A stretch of 39,524 bases of DNA from a virus. The stretch covers positions 1 through 39,524 of IMG/VR virus record IMGVR_UViG_3300048686_000082. One strand, given 5' to 3'. Within the stretch, counting starts at the first letter, position 1, and every line of letters begins with the position of its first letter. Below, piece after piece: positions 8,842-17,661 of this stretch. Below the pieces are notes generated by a model. That model saw only the letters and a program-made list of their open reading frames with translations, was not told the origin of the DNA and made no database searches. The position numbers and the translations under genes are program-made.

Positions 8842-9644
8842 TATCTACCTCCCACAACATCCTTGGGTGCATTCTGGCGAACCCAATCCATAAATGAAAT
8901 TTCTGACTGACGTTGAACATCTGTTGGTTTAGCAGCAGCAATAGCCTGGGCTGCAGCAGCCTGAGCCTTTTGTTCAGTAAATCCAACCTGTTGTTCGGTA
9001 ACTTTGAATCCACCTTTAGTGTAAGTCTTTTGGGTAACTCCTTGTTGGACCATACCCTCAATAGCCTTAGTAAGATTCTTATACCAAGACTCTTTCATTT
9101 CATCTTGCGATATACCTTTATCACGTGATGATAGAGATACCTGTTCAATAATGTCAGCAATCTGTTGTGGTGTCTTTGGATAGATTTGCTTGGTTGGCAG
9201 TTTGCCTGCACCAGCAGCAGCACCAGATCCTGCTGCCGCACGTAAGAATGATTCAACAGTTACGTTCTTTGCAACCTCTTCATCTTTAATCATATTGGTA
9301 GCAAGACGACCTACCCAAGCGCCGAGACTTGTAGGGTCGCTGATAGTTCTGCCAGTTACTTGCTTGACTGCGTTTTGAACTTTTGCATAAGCAGATTTGT
9401 TATTCTTGATGAGATTTACTATGAATCCTTCTACCTCAAGAGGAAGCACTCTTTCATTGATTCCAAAGCCAAATAGAACTCCATTATCCTGACCACTATC
9501 TGGAGTGTTCCAATCAAGGGATGGTTTATTAGCGGTGCTCTGTTGTTTTACGAATGCAGCCTGGGCTTCGTTATTGAGTTTAGAATCACTCCACTTAGGG
9601 TTTGCCTTACGTAGTTCTGCCTTGATTTCTTCAAGAGTCTTCAC
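8841..9644 (-). CDS. Putative virion-associated protein
   Basis: The 267-aa protein starts with GTG at 9644 overlapping the preceding TGA (GTGA). It opens with MKTLEEIKAELRKANPKWSD, has an Ala/Gly-rich hinge (AAAGSGAAAGAG, about 139-150), and ends in a Gln/Ala-rich helix and WVRQNAPKDVVGGR. It is mostly helical and charged, with no catalytic signature. It is sandwiched between the giant protein and the duplicated 519-aa protein, so an internal virion role is inferred. Confidence 0.7.
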   Translation of the reverse strand: MKTLEEIKAELRKANPKWSDSKLNNEAQAAFVKQQSTANKPSLDWNTPDSGQDNGVLFGFGINERVLPLEVEGFIVNLIKNNKSAYAKVQNAVKQVTGRTISDPTSLGAWVGRLATNMIKDEEVAKNVTVESFLRAAAGSGAAAGAGKLPTKQIYPKTPQQIADIIEQVSLSSRDKGISQDEMKESWYKNLTKAIEGMVQQGVTQKTYTKGGFKVTEQQVGFTEQKAQAAAAQAIAAAKPTDVQRQSEISFMDWVRQNAPKDVVGGR

Positions 9645-12600
9645 GGCTTTATCACCTCTAAGTTATCGTTCTCTAGGTAACGGTCATATAGATCGGAGAA
9701 TCCATTGGACCATAGTTTCATATTCAAGATGTAGTTATCCCATCTATCTTTTAGATCTGCGTTGGCTTGGTTATCAAGAGATGAACTTCCGCCAAGTCCT
9801 TTTCTTCTTGCAAGTTCTTGTGATAAGAACGTACGATTTGTAAGGAAGTCTGATACCGCTTCCATAGTATTGATACCAGTCTTCTTGGTATCTCCGTATG
9901 TATTCATCCACTTCTTATCAGATGCAATCTGTGTTAGAGAACGGATATATCGCTTCGTCTTATTGAAGTCCATAGTTCCGAACTGTCTTTCTGTTGCCCA
10001 GTTTGGATATGTTGCCTCTAGTTGTGCAACCTTAGACTTCCAAGTCTCTTCAAGTCCTAGTTGTTTAGCAGCAGCGGAGTTGATGCTGGATGTGTTATAC
10101 CCCTTCTTTCTCCACTGGGCTAGGACAGCATCGCGTTCTTGTGCAAGTTTTGTATACTGCGCCCAACCTAAACTTATCTCACGATCAACAAGAATCTGTT
10201 CGATATCTCGTTGTTCGGTGTACTTATATGTACCACCTGGACGAACTTCTCTGTTACGGAAGTAATTGGCTGCAGCGTCAGAGTAACGATCTCCAGTTAC
10301 ACCATAGTTAGCAAGGAATCCAATAAGACCTGGAGTTTCATTCTTATCCATCTTACCAAGAAGATAGTTGAACTCTTTCTGGTTCTTTACTGCTCCACCT
10401 GTTGCAGCGACACCAGTCTTGTTGATACTTGTAGGAGCAGTAAGGATATAACCAATATCTCCATACTTGCCAAGGATGTAATCGTCTACCTTTGTAGGAC
10501 CTACCTTTGGATCAGCGATAGCGCTACGGTAGTCATCCATAATAAACTGCCATTCTGGACGGAATGTAAATGTGAATGGCAAGCCAAGGTTTACTCTGAT
10601 GCGGATGTTGTATAGTTGATCAGCCAATCGTTGAGCGTCTGCAAATGTAGGTTGCTTACCAACACGACCATTCATTTCCCATTCATATTGCTGGGTCTTC
10701 ATAGCCGATGCTACTGCTCGTGCATATCCTTCATCGCTAAGACCAGCCTGCATTGCTTCAAACTTACGGGCTGCTGCTGGAAGAATAAGATCCCAAGGAT
10801 TTGCTGCTGCTCTACCAAACGGTAATAGTGAACCGAATACGGTATCTGCAGCCTCTTTCCCTAGGTTATTTGTTAGCCAAGTACGTGCATCTTCCACAAC
10901 CTCTGGTCGCTTATTAGCGAACATTGAGACTGGAAGTGTTACTGGGATACCGAATGCTGGAGCAAGTGGGTTCTCACCTTGTAAGAAAATGTTGAGGCTG
11001 TTCTTTGGAATAGATACTTGGTATCCCTTTGGAATACCGAACTTACCCTGCAATCCTTCTGGGATTGTAAAGAGCATAAACTGCGGTGTAGATGGTGGCG
11101 CTCCTGGTGGAACTTCCTTACCCTCTTGATCCACTACAGTTGCTACACGGTTTGGTGCATTCCAAATCATAGATGCACGGATTGCTAGTGATGGATCCTT
11201 AGCAATCAAACTTCCATAGACCTTGATAGCGTTATATTGTGCGTTGAAGAACGGCACCAAGAAACGCAGAGCGCTTGACAAACCACTGTTATTAGTTACG
11301 CGATAAAGCGTTTCATTTGTGGTCTTGAGAGCCTGAGAATGTGCGCTTCGCTGCATCTGAATGATGAGGTCTGGGTCCTGAAGATCCTTACCAGCACCTT
11401 CTGCTAGGTTGATTTCCTTTTGCAGTTGACGCTTGTAGAGTTTCTCATAGAAAGGCCAGGATACAAGATTGTTTTCTGGGGTAGTTCCAATGACTTCAAA
11501 CAACTTAGATATAGTTGTATTGATAGTTCTTCTGATAGCACCAGAGTTGTATCCAAATACACTTTCCATAACCTCACGTCCAGGGACGTTGGCAAGGTTT
11601 GGTTGATTACGCATTAGAGCATCGAACTGCTGTGGAGTCATTTCCTCACGAGCAATAAGAGATCTAATCTGCTGATCTGGGAACAACTTGTATACACGTG
11701 AACGTGCTACTTGAATATGGTTCCTGATTTCTGATGGGGTTATATCAGCATCAATCTCGCGTAGATAGAACTTTCCATTGCTACTACGTAGCCATTGCGA
11801 TATCTGATCATCCGATTCGCCCTTAAGTAGGCGCATAGCCAACTGGTCTTTGCGGAATCGATTGTTAGCAAAGTTAGCAAGTTCAGTAAAATACTGTGGG
11901 TCTGTTGGTGCAACAACCTTGTTGTATTCTGTTCCTAGTCTTTGGAATGGCTTTCCGTAACTAGCACCTTTGGCAGCATCATAAGCAAGATACGTTTGAC
12001 CCTCTGTGAGCCAGTTAAGAGTACGGTCAGAGGCTGCATCTTGGCGAACCAACATACCTGCTGGGCCAGCAAAGGCTCCATCTGCCACAACAGTTTTACC
12101 ATTAGGGCTTACATATTTGTCACGGCCTTCACCGCTACGAATAATCTTTAGTTCTGAACGGATTGCTGCCAGACGTTGAGACTCAAGAATCTTGTCATTG
12201 ATTTCATTCTCTGCTTTTTCAATCTGTTCAGTATATGTACGCACTCTACGCATCTGATCTTCGCCGATGATATCTGCGATATCTTCATAGTTGCGACCGC
12301 GAGATATTTCGTAGGATGTAATGATGCGGATATCTAATTGAGCACCAGGTTCTTTGGCTCGTAGATTTACTTTCTTGCCAGCCTGCACTTCCATTTCCAG
12401 CATAGATGCTGGGATACCTTTGCGTGGTTCCATAACTGGATACGCACCTTTAGGAATGCGACCCTTAGTTCCAGGGATTTTGTAGAAAACTTTACCACTG
12501 AGATAGTCTGCATAGACCATTGTGGTTCCTTCAGGAAGATTAGGTACAACTTCCTGGCGAACATATTTACCGAAGGCTTCTTCACGTAGTCTCTGGTACT

Positions 12601-14962
12601 TGGCCTTCTCTTGACCAAACAAAAGACCGCCTTGAGCATCTTTTTTCTTAGTCAATTCAAAGTAAGAGTCGCGCTTCGAGCCAGTTAGTAGTGGCTTTGT
12701 CTTAGATGTCATAGCCAGTTCAACCATAGATGGTTCTACCATCTTGCCGAATGTACCAGCAGCACCAGCATAGTAAGCCTGTGGTGTTAGTTCATCAAGG
12801 ATTTGATTACGAACATCGATGAAACCATTCTTTTGTGCAATAAGGCGACCAGTTTGCTCACGCAATTCTCCAGGATTCTTCAACTGGATAGAATCCATAA
12901 TAAAGTTCTTACCGATTTGTGCTCTGGTCTTGAGGTTCTTTCCGAAGTTCTTGAAGAAATCATCGGTCTTAGCCATCTGACCAAGCACTAGCGCTGCACG
13001 AAGTTGACCATCAATGGTGTTACGTACTGGATAACCAAAGCGGGTAAGCACTGAAGCCTTGAATATAGAGTTGGCTAGGTCAGCAAAGTCTGTAATTTCC
13101 TTACCAGCAAGGCGTGTAATTGCAGCAGCCTCAAGGACTTTCTCTCCACCTATTGACCAACGGCTGTAAAGTCTCATTACTGAATCAAAATCTTTGAAGT
13201 CCATCATAGGGACAACGTTGGGCATTTCAGATTTCCAGAATGGAGATGTAATCAATTTGCCGTTATCATCCACCCAATATCCGTGATCACGCATAGAGGA
13301 CATAAGCGCAGTTCTCATATTGCTGAATTGTTGGTAAATCTGTCTAGCCTGATCCAATGGGATGTCATAGCGAAGTGCGCTGATTTCAGCAATCTGCTCT
13401 TCGATATTCTTGACAGCCTGCATACGCTCATTAGCATTGCGAGCGTTGAGATAACTACGAGCCAATTCATTCTTTACGCCAGCATATTCAATGCCGCGTA
13501 GTTCTTTGACTGAATTGAGTGCATACTTGATTTCATTGAATGAATCAGATGCTAAACCACCGTCTACTCTTACAGTACCGCGTGGAAGTTTGTTGAAGAA
13601 TGGGGCTACAATATTGACAACTGGGCGAGTGTATGGGTTCTTTTGATATTGCTCAGTGTAGAAAGTAAGGTTGTGACGTGCTTCGCTTGCCTTAGCACGA
13701 GTCTTTTCAATGGCAACGCCAAGGTTTTTATCAAAAAGTGTGACATCTGCAGCCGATGTATATTCATTGATAACACGGTAGTTACCGATGTTCTCAGATA
13801 AAGCCTTATCTAGGGCTGCATCACGGACACGAAGATCTTCCAGAACCTTAGTTAGTCTGTTGTATTCTTCGATTGTTGGCAAATGCTGTTCTGGTTTTGT
13901 AGCCGAACCCCAAGGAATGTCATTCATTCTTTTCTGGATAGGGTCTAAAATATCTTTTGCGTTGATAATCTCATCAGCAACAGATGCCTTTGTGCGCTCA
14001 AGTTTCTTGAGGGAGGCCATATCTCCCGCTGCTGCAGAAAGAAAGTCTGCTACCTCATCAAATGTCTTGAGTTCTCCAGTGACATCTGCAACAAGATTGC
14101 GTGCAGTAGTCCTTCTGACAAAGACATCATCAAAGTTTTTTACTGCATCACCTTCAGTTAGGCGTTGTGCGATGACACCCATTGGTGTTTCACGACCAAT
14201 CTTGCCACCTGATTTGAGCCACGCACCGTGTGCATCTAGTTCAGAACGTAGGCGAGCAATGTCATCTACGGTTCTAATAGGCTGATCAAGGCCAAGGGTT
14301 CTTACTACACCCAATCCCTTACCAGTAAGTACTAGCGGATCTGCGTACCACGAGAGTAATCCGTCTACTCCACCAGTAAAAAACTTACCAAAGATTTCAT
14401 CTTGGAAAGCCTGCTTACGCTGGTCTGGATCTGCGATGTTGAAGTTTGGATCTAAGAACGTGGGAAGCGGAACGCCTTGTTCTTCTAGTAGCGGAGTTAC
14501 TCCAACTCTTTCTCCAACAGCACCAACATATCCACCAAACGCCTGCCCTGGAGATACATCCTTTGCAAGTTTCCAGTTCTTGATGAAGTTATATCCTTCA
14601 CCTGAAATGTTATCTGCCTCTGCAAGAAGTGCTGTAGATATAGGCCGTGTTACTATTGGCTTTACCGTTGTGTAAAGTTTATCTATTTCATCTGCAGCAA
14701 GATTGAACACAACATCTGCACGAACAATCTCTGCTGGCTTTGCCAAAGTATTGATATATCTTTTACCAAACTCTTGCGTTACTTTATCCGCTAAAGCCTT
14801 TTCGCCAGCAGCAAAATCTGGTGCTACCTTTGGTGCCATAGGTGCAACACGTGCTTGTGTCATTCCACCAGCAAGTCCGATGGCAGCCTTTACTGGTGCG
14901 CCGACGGCTGTACCAATGGCTTTGCCAACTTCTTTTTTGATGGTGTCCCAGTAATTAGGCAC
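9641..14962 (-). CDS. Giant internal virion / DNA-ejection protein (1773 aa)
   Basis: This is the largest gene, 1773 codons from GTG 14962. It is mostly helical with scattered hydrophobic amphipathic stretches. The N-terminus (KKEVGKAIGTAVGAPVKAAI, then GLAGG) could insert into or disturb membranes. Mid-protein landmarks include KASVLTRFGYPVRNTIDGQL and, later, SWPFYEKLYKRQLQKE and ALRFLVPFFNAQYNAIKVYG. The last two recall the large polyvalent-protein type C-terminal domains (LPD38-like) in giant virion-ejected proteins. In T7-like phages the analogous large internal protein (gp16) lines the ejection conduit. Here the gene lies between portal and scaffold rather than after the tail genes. Only the size, composition and operon position are firm. 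Confidence 0.75.
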   Translation of the reverse strand: MPNYWDTIKKEVGKAIGTAVGAPVKAAIGLAGGMTQARVAPMAPKVAPDFAAGEKALADKVTQEFGKRYINTLAKPAEIVRADVVFNLAADEIDKLYTTVKPIVTRPISTALLAEADNISGEGYNFIKNWKLAKDVSPGQAFGGYVGAVGERVGVTPLLEEQGVPLPTFLDPNFNIADPDQRKQAFQDEIFGKFFTGGVDGLLSWYADPLVLTGKGLGVVRTLGLDQPIRTVDDIARLRSELDAHGAWLKSGGKIGRETPMGVIAQRLTEGDAVKNFDDVFVRRTTARNLVADVTGELKTFDEVADFLSAAAGDMASLKKLERTKASVADEIINAKDILDPIQKRMNDIPWGSATKPEQHLPTIEEYNRLTKVLEDLRVRDAALDKALSENIGNYRVINEYTSAADVTLFDKNLGVAIEKTRAKASEARHNLTFYTEQYQKNPYTRPVVNIVAPFFNKLPRGTVRVDGGLASDSFNEIKYALNSVKELRGIEYAGVKNELARSYLNARNANERMQAVKNIEEQIAEISALRYDIPLDQARQIYQQFSNMRTALMSSMRDHGYWVDDNGKLITSPFWKSEMPNVVPMMDFKDFDSVMRLYSRWSIGGEKVLEAAAITRLAGKEITDFADLANSIFKASVLTRFGYPVRNTIDGQLRAALVLGQMAKTDDFFKNFGKNLKTRAQIGKNFIMDSIQLKNPGELREQTGRLIAQKNGFIDVRNQILDELTPQAYYAGAAGTFGKMVEPSMVELAMTSKTKPLLTGSKRDSYFELTKKKDAQGGLLFGQEKAKYQRLREEAFGKYVRQEVVPNLPEGTTMVYADYLSGKVFYKIPGTKGRIPKGAYPVMEPRKGIPASMLEMEVQAGKKVNLRAKEPGAQLDIRIITSYEISRGRNYEDIADIIGEDQMRRVRTYTEQIEKAENEINDKILESQRLAAIRSELKIIRSGEGRDKYVSPNGKTVVADGAFAGPAGMLVRQDAASDRTLNWLTEGQTYLAYDAAKGASYGKPFQRLGTEYNKVVAPTDPQYFTELANFANNRFRKDQLAMRLLKGESDDQISQWLRSSNGKFYLREIDADITPSEIRNHIQVARSRVYKLFPDQQIRSLIAREEMTPQQFDALMRNQPNLANVPGREVMESVFGYNSGAIRRTINTTISKLFEVIGTTPENNLVSWPFYEKLYKRQLQKEINLAEGAGKDLQDPDLIIQMQRSAHSQALKTTNETLYRVTNNSGLSSALRFLVPFFNAQYNAIKVYGSLIAKDPSLAIRASMIWNAPNRVATVVDQEGKEVPPGAPPSTPQFMLFTIPEGLQGKFGIPKGYQVSIPKNSLNIFLQGENPLAPAFGIPVTLPVSMFANKRPEVVEDARTWLTNNLGKEAADTVFGSLLPFGRAAANPWDLILPAAARKFEAMQAGLSDEGYARAVASAMKTQQYEWEMNGRVGKQPTFADAQRLADQLYNIRIRVNLGLPFTFTFRPEWQFIMDDYRSAIADPKVGPTKVDDYILGKYGDIGYILTAPTSINKTGVAATGGAVKNQKEFNYLLGKMDKNETPGLIGFLANYGVTGDRYSDAAANYFRNREVRPGGTYKYTEQRDIEQILVDREISLGWAQYTKLAQERDAVLAQWRKKGYNTSSINSAAAKQLGLEETWKSKVAQLEATYPNWATERQFGTMDFNKTKRYIRSLTQIASDKKWMNTYGDTKKTGINTMEAVSDFLTNRTFLSQELARRKGLGGSSSLDNQANADLKDRWDNYILNMKLWSNGFSDLYDRYLENDNLEVIKP

Positions 14963-15110
14963 TTGGCACCTCTTGTGTTAGAAAACTAATGAACTGGTCA
15001 CGATCTGCTTCGGACTCCCAAGGAATTTTGGCAAGCGAAATAATGATCGCTGGCTGGTCATAACCAAGAGCATCTACAAATGCGGTAACGTCCTTGACGA
15101 ATTGATTCAT
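14955..15110 (-). CDS. Small hypothetical protein
   Basis: The 51-aa protein (MNQFVKDVTAFVDALGYDQP at its start) has a TAATG overlap with the gene before and an 8-nt overlap with the giant gene after, so it is translationally coupled. It looks like a compact helical domain. No family is recognised. Confidence 0.65.
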   Translation of the reverse strand: MNQFVKDVTAFVDALGYDQPAIIISLAKIPWESEADRDQFISFLTQEVPSA

Positions 15111-15544
15111 TAGGCAGGGAATATGTTCGCTTGTATACTACGGACGAAGATACGGAATGATTCTGGAGTATCTGGGGCAGCAGCCATAGCGTCCATAGCA
15201 GGTAGATACTTTGCTAAAACTTCATTATCAGATTCTTTGATTTGATTCATACCAAGAGCACTTGACCCGACATCAGGACCACGATCTGTTCCTGCCATAA
15301 TGTCTTGCTCTGGGTATGCACTCTGATCAAACAAGCCAGCGTTACGTTCTACATTGCGACGAAATGTTGATGGTGCTTCACCTTTGAAATCTGCAGATTT
15401 TGCTAAAGGTGCTCCGCCTTTGATGGCAGCATTTTCTGTTCCTGCTCCATAGGAGTCTGACTGGAATCTTAAGTTGTCTGTACGTGTAGAGTATGGACCA
15501 GGACCTGCGGCTCCAGCCAAGGGATTCATTGGTTGTTTAGCCAT
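15110..15544 (-). CDS. Hypothetical structural-operon protein
   Basis: The 144-aa protein has a disordered Gly/Ala/Pro-rich N-terminal two thirds (MAKQPMNPLAGAAGPGPYST) and a helical C-terminal part (NEVLAKYLPAMDAMAAA, then FRIFVRSIQANIF). It lies three genes after the portal. It could be a small adaptor or chaperone for the giant virion protein; that is speculative. Confidence 0.65.
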   Translation of the reverse strand: MAKQPMNPLAGAAGPGPYSTRTDNLRFQSDSYGAGTENAAIKGGAPLAKSADFKGEAPSTFRRNVERNAGLFDQSAYPEQDIMAGTDRGPDVGSSALGMNQIKESDNEVLAKYLPAMDAMAAAPDTPESFRIFVRSIQANIFPA

Positions 15545-15755
15545 TGTTGTCCTCCATCTTCTCTAAATCTGATGTGAATTGTTCCCACACTCTGGAAACT
15601 TTTGTTTTTCTATTTGCGTTATACACTGCTAAATCTAATAATTCTGAAGTGAGCATCTCTATGGCTCTAACTATGTTTACTGCGAATCCTGATATAACTA
15701 CTAAGAAATCTGCGAAAGTGACAGAACGTGGTACATAATCTTTATCTTCGTCCAC
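15537..15755 (-). CDS. Small protein with a hydrophobic helix
   Basis: The best start is GTG 15755, preceded by AAAGGACAGAGC, giving 72 aa; GTG 15770 is an alternative. It contains one hydrophobic helix (FADFLVVISGFAVNIV), then a charged C-terminal helix. A membrane or capsid-internal location is possible. No family is recognised. Confidence 0.6.
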   Translation of the reverse strand: MDEDKDYVPRSVTFADFLVVISGFAVNIVRAIEMLTSELLDLAVYNANRKTKVSRVWEQFTSDLEKMEDNNG

Positions 15756-15776
15756 GCTCTGTCCTTTCACATAACA

Positions 15777-15908
15777 CTAAGCCTTCTTGCCTTTGCGAGC
15801 CTTAGCAGCATAGCCAAACTTGACCATCCCGCCTTTTGGCATCGGAGCCTTCTTTGAGCCTTCTGTTGGCTTCTGTACTGAAGCCTTTGCACGACCACCT
15901 TTTTTCAT
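15777..15908 (-). CDS. Small Lys/Gly-rich basic protein
   Basis: The 43-aa protein (MKKGGRAKASVQKPTEGSKK at its start; MVKFGYAAKARKGKKA at its end) has an excellent SD (GGGAGGTGTGAT then ATG at 15908). It resembles the basic mini-proteins encoded at 2914-3635. Nucleic-acid binding is inferred from charge alone. Confidence 0.75.
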   Translation of the reverse strand: MKKGGRAKASVQKPTEGSKKAPMPKGGMVKFGYAAKARKGKKA

Positions 15909-15920
15909 ATCACACCTCCC

Positions 15921-17651
15921 TTACCCTGCAATAGATGCGAGTAATGACGCTATATCTGGACGAGAGCCAGCAGCAGGGGCCGCACCCATTTGTTCTGGAG
16001 TTGGCTGCGAGGCAGGAACGGGGGCCATACCTGCTGCTGGAACTTCTGCGCCCATCGGCACTTCTGGTTGTGGTTCAGGGGCTGGGAATACTTCCTGAAC
16101 AATCGTCTCTAGTTGCTTACCTTTTTGACGACCTTTGATTACTTCGGCGATTCGGGAAACGATTTGAGAAGGATCTTGACCTTGTGCTGCAATCGCTGGA
16201 ATAGCCTGGGCGTACTGAGCAACAGCAACACGCAAAGAATCGCGCATCTCTTCAATATCCACACGCTGTTCTTCTTGAGTGACATTCAACTCCATTGGGA
16301 TTTCACGACGTACATAGTCGCGGCTTACAAGTTTATCGCTACGCATCTGTAGCAAAGCAATGATGGCGTTGTTGGGATTCATACCAGACATAATGCCGTA
16401 ACGAACATCTACGCCGTATTCACCAGCAATCTGCTTGCTTGGTACATACTTCATATTGAATGGTGTACCGTCATCTACGCCTTTGATTTCCTTGGTCATA
16501 TTGCCAAAGATTTTCTCATCTACCTCAAAGCAGAGAGAAACAAGTTCAGTAAATAGACGTGCAAACTGTGCTTGTGCTGCACGTACCTGAGTATCAAACC
16601 CTGCTTGGAGCGCTTGAACTCCACGACCTGTGATGATAGAAGCATCGACGTTACCGCTGCGTACTTCTGGATAACGAGCACCGAGACGAAGTTCACGCTC
16701 TAGCACGCCAGATTCAGTAAAGACTCCAGGTGGTAGTTCTAGCGGTACGCGACGGATTGCTTGTGGATTAGCAGAGCGCATAATCGCATCAGGACCGAGA
16801 GCAAGTTCTTGTACATCTTGCGGAATAGCAATCGGTGCTTGGATAGATTTTTCTGCTGCTTGAATTTGCAATACTGCAAAGCGAGCGCGAGCAAGTTGTA
16901 CAGCCAAGATGTCATCAAACTGACCGCGTGCTTCACCGTCCAATGATGAGCGTACAGCAACACGTGCCATACATTTGCCAACAGCATTAGGCAAGTTAGA
17001 AAGAATAAGGTTATTGCGGTCTGGTACGTAGATAAGATCTTGGTCTTTATCGTGGTAGCGAACCATAGTGATATATGGCGAGCCTGATGCGTATTGATTC
17101 TTTGCAACAATCTGGTTGTAGAACTCTGGGTATTGCATTGCCAAAGATTCAGCATCGGTATTGACTACCTGAGTGATAGAGATACAACGACCGAAGCGGT
17201 CAAGTTCAGGATAGACACCGAATGGATTGAGCAAGCGGATACGTGGATTGTTTGTCTCGTAATCCATCTCTACGATTGCTGGAAGCATACCGTAGGTGTT
17301 GAACCAGTCAGCGCCTGTATACATCTGAATCTGTAGTTCAGACATTGAAACATAATAGTTGGCGATACGAGTTCTAGTATCTGCGCTCTTGCGTGCTGAG
17401 TCTGAAACCATATTGGTAGCAGCACAGTTGAACGATGGCAGTGGTGCCATCACTTCTGCTAGATCGCGTGCGGCTACATCGACGAAGTTAGCAACCAAAG
17501 GCTTTGGGTACTCTTCAGAGAACATCGCAGGATAAACCTTGCTGATGTCTCCTTGACGTACCGATAGCACATCACGCATACGCTGGTCACGTGCTGCGTA
17601 CTTAGACTGCAGCCGCGCTACCTTAGCGATGACCTCTTTGGTTGTAAGCAC
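15921..17651 (-). CDS. Portal (head-tail connector) protein
   Basis: The GTG at 17651, six nt after AAGGAG, gives 576 aa; the open frame upstream to 17699 lies inside the terminase gene and is not needed. The protein follows the terminase by 10 nt, has the usual size of a podovirus portal, an N-terminal region with NFVDVAARDLAEVMAPLPSF, a stem/crown-like segment with ITGRGVQALQAGFDTQVRAA, and a disordered Pro/Ala/Gln-rich C-terminal tail. It would form the dodecameric ring through which DNA is packaged and ejected. Order and features make the call reliable, although there is no short catalytic motif. Confidence 0.9.
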   Translation of the reverse strand: MLTTKEVIAKVARLQSKYAARDQRMRDVLSVRQGDISKVYPAMFSEEYPKPLVANFVDVAARDLAEVMAPLPSFNCAATNMVSDSARKSADTRTRIANYYVSMSELQIQMYTGADWFNTYGMLPAIVEMDYETNNPRIRLLNPFGVYPELDRFGRCISITQVVNTDAESLAMQYPEFYNQIVAKNQYASGSPYITMVRYHDKDQDLIYVPDRNNLILSNLPNAVGKCMARVAVRSSLDGEARGQFDDILAVQLARARFAVLQIQAAEKSIQAPIAIPQDVQELALGPDAIMRSANPQAIRRVPLELPPGVFTESGVLERELRLGARYPEVRSGNVDASIITGRGVQALQAGFDTQVRAAQAQFARLFTELVSLCFEVDEKIFGNMTKEIKGVDDGTPFNMKYVPSKQIAGEYGVDVRYGIMSGMNPNNAIIALLQMRSDKLVSRDYVRREIPMELNVTQEEQRVDIEEMRDSLRVAVAQYAQAIPAIAAQGQDPSQIVSRIAEVIKGRQKGKQLETIVQEVFPAPEPQPEVPMGAEVPAAGMAPVPASQPTPEQMGAAPAAGSRPDIASLLASIAG

Positions 17652-17661
17652 GTGGTTCTCC

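Noticed and set aside
13788-14285. 165-aa plus-strand frame
   Set aside because: It is antisense to the giant virion gene and lacks motif or SD support.
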